Source: Flavobacterium sp. (lineage in GTDB: Bacteria > Bacteroidota > Bacteroidia > Flavobacteriales > Flavobacteriaceae). From it: DNA of 64,000 nucleotides. A program made the position numbers and the translations under genes. The DNA is taken from assembly GCA_012837155.1 (NCBI GenBank), contig CP051546.1:2731699-2795698 (forward strand), read 5' to 3'. Below the pieces are notes generated by a model. That model worked only from the letters and a program-made list of their open reading frames with translations, made no database searches and was not told the DNA's origin. Shown here one piece after another: positions 1 through 9,316 of the stretch. How positions within the stretch are numbered: position 1 is the first letter of the stretch; the number at the start of each line of letters is the position of its first letter.

Positions 1-210
1 AAACAAGATTTTCTGACGGTCTTGTGCTGTTTTACTGCGCCATTCTGCGCCATCAAAAGCCGCTCTCGCAGCATCTACGGCAGCATTTACATCTTCAATT
101 TGTGCTTCTGGAACGGTTGCAATTACAGCTTTGGTAGCTGGATTAATAATCGCCCTAGTTTTTTCTGAAACGGAGGCTACAAATGCTCCGTCGATATACA
201 TTTTATACAT
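1..210 (-). CDS. NAD-dependent aldehyde dehydrogenase, N-terminal part (runs off window)
   Basis: About 70 N-terminal residues are visible, starting MYKMYIDGAF and including an NPAT motif and a GAEWR stretch, typical of the N-terminal NAD-binding lobe of the aldehyde dehydrogenase superfamily (betaine-aldehyde / aminobutyraldehyde type). The catalytic Cys and Glu lie outside the window, so substrate cannot be read. The ATG at 208-210 is 10 bp downstream of the potA stop, so it is probably the last visible gene of the polyamine-uptake operon; a second in-frame ATG at 199-201 is possible. From context I infer oxidation of an aminoaldehyde (4-aminobutanal or 3-aminopropanal) made from imported polyamines. 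The family is firm, the substrate is a guess. Confidence 0.85.
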   Translation of the reverse strand, partial: MYKMYIDGAFVASVSEKTRAIINPATKAVIATVPEAQIEDVNAAVDAARAAFDGAEWRSKTAQDRQKILF

Positions 211-220
211 ATTTTCTATT

Positions 221-1258
221 TTATGAATTATAAATCTGAATTAAACTTGGCAGTAAATAAATATTTATTTGTTGTCCAATAATTTTTGTCAATGCCACCG
301 ATGAATCTTCGGTTTTGATAATTTTTTGTCCTGAAGCCGTAACCAATTTGTATTTTCTGTGATTCCCAACAAAAATCACATCTTCAATTGTAACCGCTAA
401 AGAAATAGCCGTCACGGTATCAAAAGAAACATTTTCGGGTCTGATGAACAAAACCGCTTCCCTCTTATCGTTTTGATGTTCAAATTCGAAGGTTTTATCC
501 TCGAAAGAAAATGATTTTTTATTTTCAGTTTTTACAGGAATCAAGTTGGCTTCACCAATAAATCCAGCAACAAATTTTGTTTTAGGATGATTGTACAAAG
601 TCTGACTATCGGACAATTGTTCGATAATTCCTTGATTCATTACCGCAATTCGATCAGACATTGTCAAAGCTTCTTCCTGATCGTGAGTCACATAAACAAA
701 GGTTTTATTCAAATCTTTGTGCAATTGTTTCAACTCAAACTGCATTTGCTTTCTCAGTTTCAAATCTAAAGCACCGAGTGGTTCATCCAATAATAAAATT
801 TCCGGATCAGGTGCAATCGCTCTGGCAATAGCAACTCTTTGTTGTTGTCCACCCGACATTTCAAAAGGTTTTCTGTTTTTGAAAGCTTCCATTTGAACCA
901 ATTCCAGCATTTCATCGACTCTTTTACTAATGTCTGATTTGCTCCTTTTTAATTGATGCAAACCAAAAGCAATATTTTCTTCCACATTCAAATGGGGAAA
1001 CAAAGCATAATTTTGAAAAACCGTATTGACGTTTCTTTTATAAGGAGGCAAATTCGTAATATCCTGATTACGGAGTAAAACCTGTCCGCTGTCGGGCATT
1101 TCAAAACCAGCAATCATTCGCAAAGTGGTCGTTTTCCCGCAACCACTGGGTCCTAAAATGGTTAAGAATTCTCCGTCCCGAATTTGTAAATCTAAATTAT
1201 TGACGATATGCGAACTCCCGAATGATTTGTTGATTGCTTTTAATTCTAATTTACTCAT
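221..1258 (-). CDS. potA: Polyamine ABC transporter ATP-binding subunit PotA
   Basis: The 345-residue protein has a Walker A motif (GPSGCGKT, about residues 36-43), an ABC signature (MSGGQQQ, about 134-140), Walker B (LLLDEP, about 155-160), a switch histidine in the TYVTHD-like region, and a C-terminal TOBE-like domain from about residue 235. This is the layout of PotA/CysA-type import ATPases. It would energise spermidine/putrescine uptake through PotB and PotC with PotD as binding protein. The gene starts 4 bp downstream of the potC stop and is followed by an aldehyde dehydrogenase. It is slightly shorter than E. coli PotA (378 residues), which falls in the variable C-terminal part. The frame is intact. 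Uptake of another cationic amine cannot be excluded. Confidence 0.93.
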   Translation of the reverse strand: MSKLELKAINKSFGSSHIVNNLDLQIRDGEFLTILGPSGCGKTTTLRMIAGFEMPDSGQVLLRNQDITNLPPYKRNVNTVFQNYALFPHLNVEENIAFGLHQLKRSKSDISKRVDEMLELVQMEAFKNRKPFEMSGGQQQRVAIARAIAPDPEILLLDEPLGALDLKLRKQMQFELKQLHKDLNKTFVYVTHDQEEALTMSDRIAVMNQGIIEQLSDSQTLYNHPKTKFVAGFIGEANLIPVKTENKKSFSFEDKTFEFEHQNDKREAVLFIRPENVSFDTVTAISLAVTIEDVIFVGNHRKYKLVTASGQKIIKTEDSSVALTKIIGQQINIYLLPSLIQIYNS

Positions 1259-1262
1259 TCTA

Positions 1263-2036
1263 TTAGTTTTCTTTATTAAACTTTAACGACATAAAAATAG
1301 CTGCCGATGAAACCAAAAATACCAAGGTTGCCACAGCATTCACTTCGGGCGTAATCCCTCGTCGCATCATCCCATAAATCTCGATTGGCAAAGTATTTTC
1401 TCTTGAAATCAAAAAGAAAGTTACCGGAATTTCGTCCATCGAAAGCACCAAAGACAATAAAACTGCGCCGATAATAGCTGTTTTTATATTGGGTAAAATC
1501 ACTTTGAAAAATGCTTGTAACGGATTTGCTGCCCAAATCGAAAGCCGCCATCTCTAAATACGGATCTAATTTTTTGAATCGAGCCAAGATTTGCGTAATC
1601 ATAATCGCTATCAAAAAGTCGTGTGACCAATTAAAACCGCCGTCAACGAAAGCGGAATTCCAAGCATTGGAAAAAAACTCAACATCGCCACACCAGTAAC
1701 AATTCCGGGCAAGGTTATGGGTAATAAAATGATTTTCAACAATAAACTTTTTCCAAAATAATGGTATTTATGCAAAGCATAAGCCGATGGAATTCCAATA
1801 ATCAAAGCTGCAATAGTACTTGAAATAGCAATAAAAAAGCTAATCTTAACGGCTTGCATCATGGATTGATTATGAAACAATTTCACATACCAATCAAAAG
1901 AATAATGCTCGATAGGAAACGAACTTACCGACTCTTTGTTGAATGAAAACCAAATAATAATGAGTATCGGGAAATACAAAAACCACAATACTGAAAATGC
2001 CGAAAAGGAGACGATAAATGCTCTAAGTTTTCTCAT
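1263..2036 (-). pseudogene. potC: Polyamine ABC transporter permease PotC, two frame breaks
   Basis: This is the second permease of the pot transporter, a roughly 258-residue membrane protein with about six hydrophobic segments. Three pieces in different frames join into one protein. The first break lies in the A-run at 1613-1617: one more base gives GHTTF followed by LIAIMITQ. The second lies near the CCC at 1532-1534: one base fewer restores the EAA loop (AAFDL then ANPLQAFFKV), the conserved contact site for the ATPase. The two shifts cancel. The rest, up to KFNKEN at the end, looks normal. Either both are homopolymer sequencing errors or the gene is decayed. Its neighbours potB and potA are intact, with gaps of 2 and 4 bp. 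Confidence 0.85.
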
Positions 2037-2038
2037 AA

Positions 2039-2884
2039 TTATTGTGTTTCGTGTTTTTTCTCATAGCGCGAAGAGAATTCCAATAATAGAAAGACCAAAA
2101 CCAATAAAACCACACCAACCGCAGAACCTAAGGGTTTGTCATTGGATGTTCCGAATAAATTTTGGACAATGTTCGAGATAAATAAGGTGTTTGGCCCACC
2201 CAAAAGTGAAGCGGCTAGGAAATCGCCCAAGGTCAAAACCAAGGCTAATGTTCCTCCCGAAATCACTCCAGGCAAGATTAAAGGAAAAATTACTTTCCAG
2301 AATGTTTTCCAAGAATTCGCACCTAAATCTTTACTGGCTTCGATCAATGATTTGGATATTTGCTCAAACGAAGTATAAATTGGAATACAAACAAACGGCA
2401 AAAAGATATAAATTAAACACAGAATTACCGAAAAATCGGAATACAAAACAAAACGCAAAGGCTTGTCGATTATTCCTAAATTCATTAATGAGGAATTAAA
2501 AATCCCTTGTTCTCCCAAAATGATTTTCCAAGCATACGCTCTCACGATATAAGACATCCAAAAAGGCAAAACAATCAAAGTATAATAAAATGATTTGTAT
2601 TTTTTTACTTTAAACGCAATAAAATAAGCCAATGGCAAACTCAATAAAATACAAGCCAAAGCTACAATTATAGCGTACATAAAGGTTCTTGTGAGCGTTT
2701 CATAATACAATGGATTGGTAAATATCTTGATATACGAATCCAAATTAAAATGATAAATTACCTTCCCAAAATCATCGGTTGTCAAAACACTTTGGGTCAA
2801 AATGAAGAAATAAGGCATTACCAAAAACAGGAACAACCACAATAATAATGGGAATAGTAATACGTATTTGTTTGCTTTTTTCAT
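2039..2884 (-). CDS. potB: Polyamine ABC transporter permease PotB
   Basis: The 281-residue inner-membrane protein has about six transmembrane stretches, the first at residues 8-30. A BPD_transp_1 EAA loop lies at about residues 182-201 (EASKDLGAN then FPLILPG). It pairs with PotC to form the channel. The reading frame is complete and ends 2 bp before the potC start. It starts 9 bp downstream of a CoA-transferase gene that separates it from potD, an unusual order for a pot operon. Assignment to PotB rather than a generic permease rests on the adjacent PotA, PotC and PotD homologs. Confidence 0.92.
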   Translation of the reverse strand: MKKANKYVLLFPLLLWLFLFLVMPYFFILTQSVLTTDDFGKVIYHFNLDSYIKIFTNPLYYETLTRTFMYAIIVALACILLSLPLAYFIAFKVKKYKSFYYTLIVLPFWMSYIVRAYAWKIILGEQGIFNSSLMNLGIIDKPLRFVLYSDFSVILCLIYIFLPFVCIPIYTSFEQISKSLIEASKDLGANSWKTFWKVIFPLILPGVISGGTLALVLTLGDFLAASLLGGPNTLFISNIVQNLFGTSNDKPLGSAVGVVLLVLVFLLLEFSSRYEKKHETQ

Positions 2885-2893
2885 TTTAATCTT

Positions 2894-3970
2894 TTAAAAA
2901 ATATCAAAAACTGCTGTCGCCATTCGTTTTGTAATTTGCCCCTCTTTCAAGGTCTCTGATAAAATCAATTTTTGCGCTGTTTCGTTATCTAAAACTTCAT
3001 CCATCGAACGAATATCTCCACACGGAACATTATTGTTTTTTAGTTCTTGTAATAGTGTTGCGCTATCCCATTTCGAAAAAGCTGCTGCCAATATTCCCCC
3101 CAATTTTATACGGTTTTGTACTCGCAAGGCATTGGTTTTAAATGAATCTAAAACTTCACTATTTTCTATATTCAGGCATTTACATAACAATACAAACTGC
3201 TTATCATTCCCCACGGCAAGCACAATTGCTTTTCCATCATTGGTATAAAACGTTTCCCCATAAGGAGCAATATTCGGATGCAAACTGCCCATTCGTTGTG
3301 GAATTTCGCCGCCCATTAAATAGTTTGTCGCCTGATTGGCCAACGACGAAAGTGCCGCATGATACAACGAAATGTGCACTACTGAACCCAAACCTGTTTT
3401 GGCACGTTGCAATAAAGCGATTAATATTGCTTCTTTCAATTGATGTGCAGCGAGAACATCTATCAATGCAATTGGCATTTTTAATGGAACACCATCCGCT
3501 TCTCCGTTGATGTACATAAATCCAGCCTCGGCCTGAAGTACCACATCAAAAGCTGGAGTTTCATCTGCAATACCATAACCGCTAATTTGCGCATAAATCA
3601 GTTTTGGAAATTTTTGGCGCAAAGCAATCGCGTCCAATCCTAATTGTTTGGCGGATGAAGGTTTGAAATTTGAAATCACAACATCTGCCGAAGCAATATG
3701 ATGCAACACCTTTTCAAAATCATCAGCCTTTTTTAAATCTGCCCAAAGAATAGTTTTGTTATAATTCACGCTACTATAATAAGCCGATTGCAGGTTTTCA
3801 TTTTCATTTTCCAATCGCCAACCACGTGTAATATCGCCATTATTGGATGGATTTTCGACTTTCAGAACATTTGCTCCAAGTTCCGCGAAGAACATTCCAA
3901 CAGCTGGTCCAGCCAAAACTCCAGCAAGCTCAACCACTTTTAAATCAGCAAATAATTCTTTTTTATTCAT
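2894..3970 (-). CDS. Class III (CaiB/BaiF family) CoA-transferase
   Basis: The 358-residue protein opens with the family pattern LKVVELAGVLAGPAVG (about residues 10-25) and LGANVLKVE. It keeps the region around the catalytic aspartate (PIALIDVLAAH, Asp171 by my count), where family members form an acyl-Asp/CoA intermediate. Class III enzymes move CoA between carboxylic acids, for example carnitine, formate/oxalate or aromatic acids. The substrate is not readable. Its position inside the polyamine-uptake operon, between potD and potB, suggests it activates a carboxylic acid arising from amine breakdown, or loads a CoA ester for the nearby GNAT enzymes; both are inferences. Length is a little below the family norm of about 380-430, but the frame is intact. 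Confidence 0.85.
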   Translation of the reverse strand: MNKKELFADLKVVELAGVLAGPAVGMFFAELGANVLKVENPSNNGDITRGWRLENENENLQSAYYSSVNYNKTILWADLKKADDFEKVLHHIASADVVISNFKPSSAKQLGLDAIALRQKFPKLIYAQISGYGIADETPAFDVVLQAEAGFMYINGEADGVPLKMPIALIDVLAAHQLKEAILIALLQRAKTGLGSVVHISLYHAALSSLANQATNYLMGGEIPQRMGSLHPNIAPYGETFYTNDGKAIVLAVGNDKQFVLLCKCLNIENSEVLDSFKTNALRVQNRIKLGGILAAAFSKWDSATLLQELKNNNVPCGDIRSMDEVLDNETAQKLILSETLKEGQITKRMATAVFDIF

Positions 3971-4056
3971 TTTATAATCTCAATAAATCAAACCTGCAAT
4001 GTTCTAAAAGACCAAACCTACAAGACCTTAAAAACCTTGCAAGTTGATAGAATTAT

Positions 4057-5147
4057 TTATTGATTTTTTACTTCGTTCCAAATTTCGTTGTAGCGTTTTC
4101 TGTTTTTTACAGGCTGCCAAAAATTCAAAGTCTTAAACATTGAATCCATACTTCCCACACCCATCAATTTTTGGGTTCAGGAGCCAAAAGCGCATTAGCT
4201 TCTGGGTTTGAAACATAATACTGAGTAAATTCAGCCACTTGAGCCATTACTTTTGGAGAAGAAACATAATCCAACCAAAGTTGCGCCAATTGCTTGTTTT
4301 TAGCATCTTTTACAATCATCAAACGGTCAATCCAACCCGTTGCGCCTTCTTTTGGAATCACAGATTTGATGTTCATTCCCTGCTTATTCAAGTTAGCTGG
4401 AGTCAAAGGCCAACCCACAGCAGCAACGATTTCTTTATTTTTGAAAAGGTTGTCTAATTCTCCTGCAGAAGCCCAGTTTTTACGAACTTGAGGTTTCATG
4501 GCAACCAATTTTGCCTTACAAGCAGCCAATTGCGCTTCGGTCATATTATACAAAACCGATTGATCTGTTTTGTCATAACCCAACATTTGAGCTGCTAAAT
4601 AGATAGTCGAAATATCGTCATACAAGGCGATTTTTCCTTTGTATTTTGGATCCATAAACAAATCCCAAGAGGTTGGAGTTTCCTTAATTACATCGGCATC
4701 ATAGATTAAATAATCTGGTCCCCAAGTGAATGGCATACCATACGTTTTCCCGTCTTTTTGAACATCTTTCATTCCCACAAGAACTGGAGAAAGTGATTTC
4801 CAAGCTGCAATTTGACTTTCATCAATTGGCTCTACCAAATCGGACTCAACAATATAACCCGCAACATCGGATGAAGGCGTGATTACATCATAACTCGAGC
4901 CACCACCACTTTGCAATTTAGAAACCAATTCGTCCGAAGAGCCAAAATAAGTTCCTTTGACGGTAACTCCGTATTTTTCTTCAAATGCCTTGGTAAACGA
5001 AGCATCAGCATAGCCTTCCCAAGCCAAAATATTCAAAGTCGAACCTTTTAGTGCTGCTAAATCTACTGTTTTAGCTTCTTCCTTTTTTTTGCCACAGCTC
5101 GAAACCAAGCCAGCAATTACTAACAATGAGACTACAATTTTTTTCAT
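4057..5147 (-). CDS. potD: Spermidine/putrescine-binding lipoprotein PotD, C-terminal frame break
   Basis: This is the extracytoplasmic binding protein of the pot system. A lipoprotein signal (LVSSC, Cys18) is followed by a periplasmic-binding-protein fold with the typical PotD phrases LNILAWEGY, FGSSDE and MPFTWGPDYL. The open frame stops at 4164 after PEPKN. In another frame the next 35 residues continue as a normal PotD tail (GVGSMDSMF, then a WQPV and an EIWNEVKNQ end) to a TAA at 4057-4059. One extra base in the T-run at 4168-4172 joins them into 363 residues, the usual family length, so I annotate the full span. The loss of the tail is either a sequencing error or a real truncation. Ligand choice (putrescine versus spermidine) cannot be told. 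Confidence 0.9.
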
Positions 5148-5253
5148 TTGTTATTTGGTTTTTGTTAATAGAAAAATAGTTTAAATTTGGTTCAAGATTT
5201 TTTATCACACCTTCAAACACAAAGACTTTGCAAAGTATTTTTGGAATATTTTT

Positions 5254-5904
5254 TTAATGTTTCTCACTTAATTTCGTGTTTAGATCCAAAGGCCAATACA
5301 TCAAAACTGAGCAATTTCCACTTCTAGGATCGTCTAAATAATCGAATAATGGTTCTACCAAAATGAATCCACATTTGGTTTGAGCCGTTACCGTTGGATC
5401 AATGATTTCTCCTTTAATTAGTTTGTCGCAGTATTCGGCAATGGTCATTTTGTCCTTCACTTTATCAAACCCAATAGGCATTCCAGCAGTCATTTGCCCT
5501 TTAGTTCCTAATTGTTTTGCCACTTCCTGACGGGCATTATAGATGTGTCTTCCAATACCTTTTCCTTGATAATCAGGATGAACAGAAACATCTAAACCAT
5601 ACAACCACTCCGCTTTTGGGTCGTGTGTTCCCAGCCATAAATTATCTGAAATCTCCAAAAAAGTATGATGCCCTTTGTGGTAATTTTGTAGCAAAGTCGT
5701 TGTTGAAGCGATTACTTTGTCTCCGTCTAAAACAATCATTTGCCCTTCGGGAAAAATCTCGATATGCCTTTTGTACTGCGCTTCGGTCATTAGTTCTTCT
5801 TCCGATAGGGTTGGAAAAACAATTTTTTGAAGTTCTGCTTGTTGTTTTGCATATTCTGGTGTGGCTGTTTGCAAAATATACTTGCCTAAAATTTCTTTTT
5901 TCAT
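5254..5904 (-). CDS. GNAT family N-acyltransferase, paralog 1 of 3
   Basis: The 216-residue protein has a GNAT fold with the acetyl-CoA pyrophosphate loop in HPDYQGKGIGRHIYNAR (about residues 116-132) and a conserved block KDKMTIAEYCDKL. It is clearly homologous to the two proteins encoded at 12329-12988 and 12991-13644: the same order of EGQ, TFLEI, LWLGT/LWMTQ, DWMYGID-like and DPTVT-like blocks, and the same length. This GNAT type resembles the one fused to nitrilase-like hydrolases in YhcX-like proteins, but no hydrolase domain is present here. The acceptor is unknown; a polyamine or omega-amino acid is an inference from the flanking potD and gabD-like genes. Confidence 0.82.
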   Translation of the reverse strand: MKKEILGKYILQTATPEYAKQQAELQKIVFPTLSEEELMTEAQYKRHIEIFPEGQMIVLDGDKVIASTTTLLQNYHKGHHTFLEISDNLWLGTHDPKAEWLYGLDVSVHPDYQGKGIGRHIYNARQEVAKQLGTKGQMTAGMPIGFDKVKDKMTIAEYCDKLIKGEIIDPTVTAQTKCGFILVEPLFDYLDDPRSGNCSVLMYWPLDLNTKLSEKH

Positions 5905-6004
5905 AATTTAATTCTTTTGGTACGCAGATTAAACGGATTTGCTTCGCAAAAACACGGATGAAAAACAGTTTTTTTTAATCTTCAAATTTTTCAATCTTTA
6001 AATC

Positions 6005-7426
6005 TCACGACATATTTCCGTAACTAATCAACTTCATTTCTAAATATTCTTTCAATCCTTCAGAACCTGATTCGTGACCAATGCCGCTACTTTTTATGCC
6101 TACAAAAGGCAATTCGGTTCCGTGTGCTGCCCATTCGTTGATTCCTACCATTCCAAATTCTAGATTTTCAGCATAGAAATTAGCGGTTTTAATATGATTG
6201 GTAAACACATAAGAAGCCAAACCATATTCCGTATCATTCGCCCATTCGAGGACTTGTTCTTTATTTTCGAAAGGAATCACAAGCATCAAAGGGCCAAACA
6301 TTTCGGTCTTGATAAATGCTTGATTTTGTCTAGCTTCAATCAAAGCGGGATGAACGAAAAATCCTTTTTCCGAAGCTTCTCCACCAATGTGAATTGTTGC
6401 ACCTTCACTTTTTGCTTTTTCAAGCATTGTCAAAGAGTGTGTTTGCTGTGTTTTATTAATTAATGGTCCCACAAAATCAGTAACGCCGCCATTAATTCCC
6501 GTTTTTAATTTCGAAATATCTTCTTTTACAATCGAAACAAATTGATTAAAAATGGCTGAATGCACATAAAAACGTTGTGGCGAAACGCAAACCTGACCAC
6601 AATTTCTCAATTTAGCAACCAATGATTGATGAGCAATCGCTTCGACATCGACATCTTTTTCGATAATTACTGGCGCATTTCCTCCTAATTCAAGTGACAA
6701 TTTAGTCGATGTTTTGGATGCACCGTCCATCAATATTTTTCCAACTCGTGTGCTTCCCGTAAAACTTATTTTTTTCAGCAAAGGGTTTTCAATCATTTCC
6801 GTTCCTGTTGAAATAGGCTCCGTGTTGATTAAGTTGAAAACACCTTCTGGAATTCCAGCTTCATGCAAGGCTTTTGCCATATTAAAACTAGACAAAGGTG
6901 TAAATTCAGAACCGCGCATTACCACGCTACAACCCGCTGCCAAAGCTGCCGCAACGGCACGTGCGGGATTATAAGCTGGAAAATTCCAAGCCGTAATCAC
7001 TCCAACAACGCCTAACGGTTGGTAAATAACCATCGAGCGTTTATCGATTCTACTGGACGGAATCACTCGTCCATAACTGCGCTTGCCTTCTTCGGCGTAC
7101 CATTCAAAAAGATTGGCAGAAACCTGCCATTCGCCACGAGATTCCAGCATTGGTTTTCCTGTTTCCAATGACGTTTCTTTGGCGAAAACCTCAACATTGG
7201 CACGCATATAATCGGCTACTTTTTTTAGAATTTCTGCTCTAAAATAAGGTGTTGTTTTTTTCCAACTTTTAAAAGCTGCATCAGCTGCATCGATTGCTTT
7301 TTTACAATCGTCAGCATTCCCAAAAGGAACTTTATCTAAAATTTCTTCGGTAGAAGGGCTTTGTAAATCCCAAGTGGCACCATTAATTGCATCGCACCAT
7401 GCTCCGTTTATATATTGTTTTCTCAT
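6005..7426 (-). CDS. NAD(P)-dependent aldehyde dehydrogenase, GabD-like
   Basis: This is a complete 473-residue aldehyde dehydrogenase. The catalytic Cys lies in RNCGQVC (Cys280 by my count), the general base Glu246 in LELGGNAP, the oxyanion Asn in WNFP (about 148), and the coenzyme loop in FTGSTRVG (about 222-229). The pattern and size fit succinate-semialdehyde dehydrogenases and close relatives. It would oxidise succinate semialdehyde, made by the aminotransferase encoded immediately upstream, to succinate. Neighbours are the aminotransferase (about 40 bp upstream) and a GNAT gene downstream. Arg or Gln residues that would prove succinate-semialdehyde specificity cannot be assigned by eye, so the exact substrate is inferred. 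Confidence 0.9.
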   Translation of the reverse strand: MRKQYINGAWCDAINGATWDLQSPSTEEILDKVPFGNADDCKKAIDAADAAFKSWKKTTPYFRAEILKKVADYMRANVEVFAKETSLETGKPMLESRGEWQVSANLFEWYAEEGKRSYGRVIPSSRIDKRSMVIYQPLGVVGVITAWNFPAYNPARAVAAALAAGCSVVMRGSEFTPLSSFNMAKALHEAGIPEGVFNLINTEPISTGTEMIENPLLKKISFTGSTRVGKILMDGASKTSTKLSLELGGNAPVIIEKDVDVEAIAHQSLVAKLRNCGQVCVSPQRFYVHSAIFNQFVSIVKEDISKLKTGINGGVTDFVGPLINKTQQTHSLTMLEKAKSEGATIHIGGEASEKGFFVHPALIEARQNQAFIKTEMFGPLMLVIPFENKEQVLEWANDTEYGLASYVFTNHIKTANFYAENLEFGMVGINEWAAHGTELPFVGIKSSGIGHESGSEGLKEYLEMKLISYGNMS

Positions 7427-7466
7427 TTTTTTATAATTGTACGCTGATTTTTACGAATTGTAAAAT

Positions 7467-8769
7467 TTAAGACAAAACTTCTTTTATCGTTTCTTCTAAA
7501 ATAGTCAAGCCTTTTTCTAAGATTTCGTCTTCGATAAATAAAGGACTTAATATTCTAATGCAGTTTCCGTAGGTTCCGGAAGTGATAACAATTAATCCTT
7601 TTGCCAGACATTTATCGACAATTGCTTTTGTCGAAGCACCATCGGGAAGTTGGGTCTTTGGGTTAAAAAATTCGATAGCTAACATTGCCCCCAAACCACG
7701 AACATCCGTAATGTTTTTTGGATATTTTGCCTGTAATTGATTGAATTTTTCTCGAACAACCTTGCCCACTTTTTCACCAGCGGCATTGATGTTGTTCTTT
7801 TGCATATAGTTAATACTCGCCAAAGATGCCACACAACTCAAGGGATTTCCTAAGTAAGTTCCTCCAATAAGTCCTGGTTTTATAGCATCCATAATTTCTT
7901 GTTTGCCAATAACGGCTCCTATCGGCATTCCGCCACCCATCGATTTTGCCCAAGTAGACAAATCTGGTGTTACCCCGTAATGCTCAAAAGCCGCCCATTT
8001 TCCGGTACGTCCAAAACCAGATTGTACTTCATCAAAAATCAAGAAAATATTGTTTTCGGTACAAAATTTACGCAAATACTGCACATATTTTTTCGAAGCA
8101 ACGGTAAAACCGCCTTCGCCTTGAACTAATTCTAAGATAATTGCCGCCGTTTGGGTTGTAGAAACCGTTGATGAAAACGTTTTGTGCAATTTCATAATCA
8201 TCAAATCATCAAACTCATCCTGTGTCATTCGTGAACTCATACTCGGCTTGTAATACGGATATTCCAAACGATACACTTCTGGAGCATACGGTCCTGCTCC
8301 TTCTTTGTATTTTACGTTAGATGTCAAAGTCATCGCCATCATCGTGCGCCCATGAAACGAACCATCATAACAAATAATACCTGATTTTCCCGTTACGGCA
8401 CGTGCAATTTTAATCGCATTTTCTACCGATTCTGCCCCAGATAATGTCAGCATTGCTTTCGTTGATTCTCCGTGTGGCAATAATTCACACAACTTTTCGG
8501 TTAAGTCTAAATATTGTTCATAAACAGAAACATTAAAGGAAGCGTGAATGAATTTATCGGCTTGATTTTTTATAGCTTCGATAATTTCAGCAACTCCATG
8601 ACCCGCATTATTTACCCCAATTCCTCCCGCAAAATCAATTAGTTTTCTTCCATCGGCATCCATAATTATGGCGCCTTTAGCCGATTGGATACTCGATGGA
8701 TTAAAAATTCCTAATGCATTTGGAACGCTTTTTTTTTCTTCTTTCGTAAAGTGCTTCGCTATTGTTCAT
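7467..8769 (-). CDS. Class III aminotransferase (GABA/ornithine type), N-terminal frame break
   Basis: This is a PLP enzyme of fold type I with the cofactor lysine in WAKSMGGG, the Asp of IFDEVQSGFGRTG and a GTYLGNPLSC segment. It would move the terminal amino group of GABA or a related omega-amino acid to 2-oxoglutarate, giving the semialdehyde for the next gene. The uninterrupted frame starts only at MDADGR (8663), but a further 35 residues (MNNSEALYERRKK and a NALGIFNPS block) are encoded upstream from the ATG at 8767-8769, which sits one base from the Lrp stop. The frames join if the T9 run at 8729-8737 is T8. Either this homopolymer is miscounted or it is a real slip site. Confidence 0.88.
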
Positions 8770-8770
8770 C

Positions 8771-9247
8771 TTATTTGCTTGATAATTTTGCTAGTTCTAA
8801 ATCGGGTTGGGCAAACTTGTATATTTTCATATACATATTGGTTTTTGTATCAAAAATCCCTTCCATAGTATGTATTTTATCTATCAATAATTCGTTTAAA
8901 TGTTCCATATCTCGGCACATTACGTTGGCTTCGATGTCAAAATCTCCCGAAACCAAAGCCAAGAAACTTATCTCGGGTAATTTTCCTAATTCTTCTAAGA
9001 TGGTATTCATAAGTAACTTTGGTTTGACCGAAATCAATATGCTCGCATAAGCGTTGAACCCAATCCTGTTTGGGTCAATCCTACCTATAATTTTTATGGT
9101 TCCTTCCTCGACTAGGTTGATGTAACGGTGGCGAATCGTACTTACCGCCACATTAATTTCTTTCGAAATTTCGGTAAATGACATCCTTCCGTCTTTTTGA
9201 AGCAATTTTAAAATTTGATAATCTAATTCGTCGTCTAATGCACTCAT
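8771..9247 (-). CDS. Lrp/AsnC family transcriptional regulator
   Basis: The 158-residue protein has an N-terminal winged helix-turn-helix (LDYQILKLLQKDGRMSFTEI, about residues 7-26, then VSTIRHRYINL) and a C-terminal RAM/AsnC effector domain (INAYASI-like start, then FLALVSGDFDIEANV at about residues 94-108). Such proteins bind amino acids and act as octamers or dimers to switch catabolic genes. The stop codon is one base before the aminotransferase start, so the two are cotranscribed and the protein is the likely local regulator of the island. The effector is probably an amino acid or amine substrate of the cluster (inference). I did not find an operator that I could defend. Confidence 0.93.
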   Translation of the reverse strand: MSALDDELDYQILKLLQKDGRMSFTEISKEINVAVSTIRHRYINLVEEGTIKIIGRIDPNRIGFNAYASILISVKPKLLMNTILEELGKLPEISFLALVSGDFDIEANVMCRDMEHLNELLIDKIHTMEGIFDTKTNMYMKIYKFAQPDLELAKLSSK

Positions 9248-9268
9248 TTTTCAAAGGGTTTGGGTCTT

Positions 9269-9316
9269 GGGTATTGGTTTTTGGGTGTTTTTACTAACAC
9301 CTGAGACCTAATACCC
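9269..9316. terminator. Hairpin between amidohydrolase and Lrp genes
   Basis: An imperfect hairpin with outer arms GGGTATT (9269-9275) and AATACCC (9310-9316) and inner arms GGTGTT (9284-9289) and AACACC (9296-9301) overlaps the 3' end of the amidohydrolase gene. It may attenuate readthrough towards Lrp. It lacks a clean T-run, so the terminator role is tentative; it may just be one of the simple flavobacterial intergenic repeats. Confidence 0.35.

Noticed and set aside
8729-8737. T9/A9 run at the start of the aminotransferase gene as a phase-variable contingency site
   Set aside because: One-base run changes are spread over many unrelated genes here, so a specific phase-variation role cannot be argued from this run alone.
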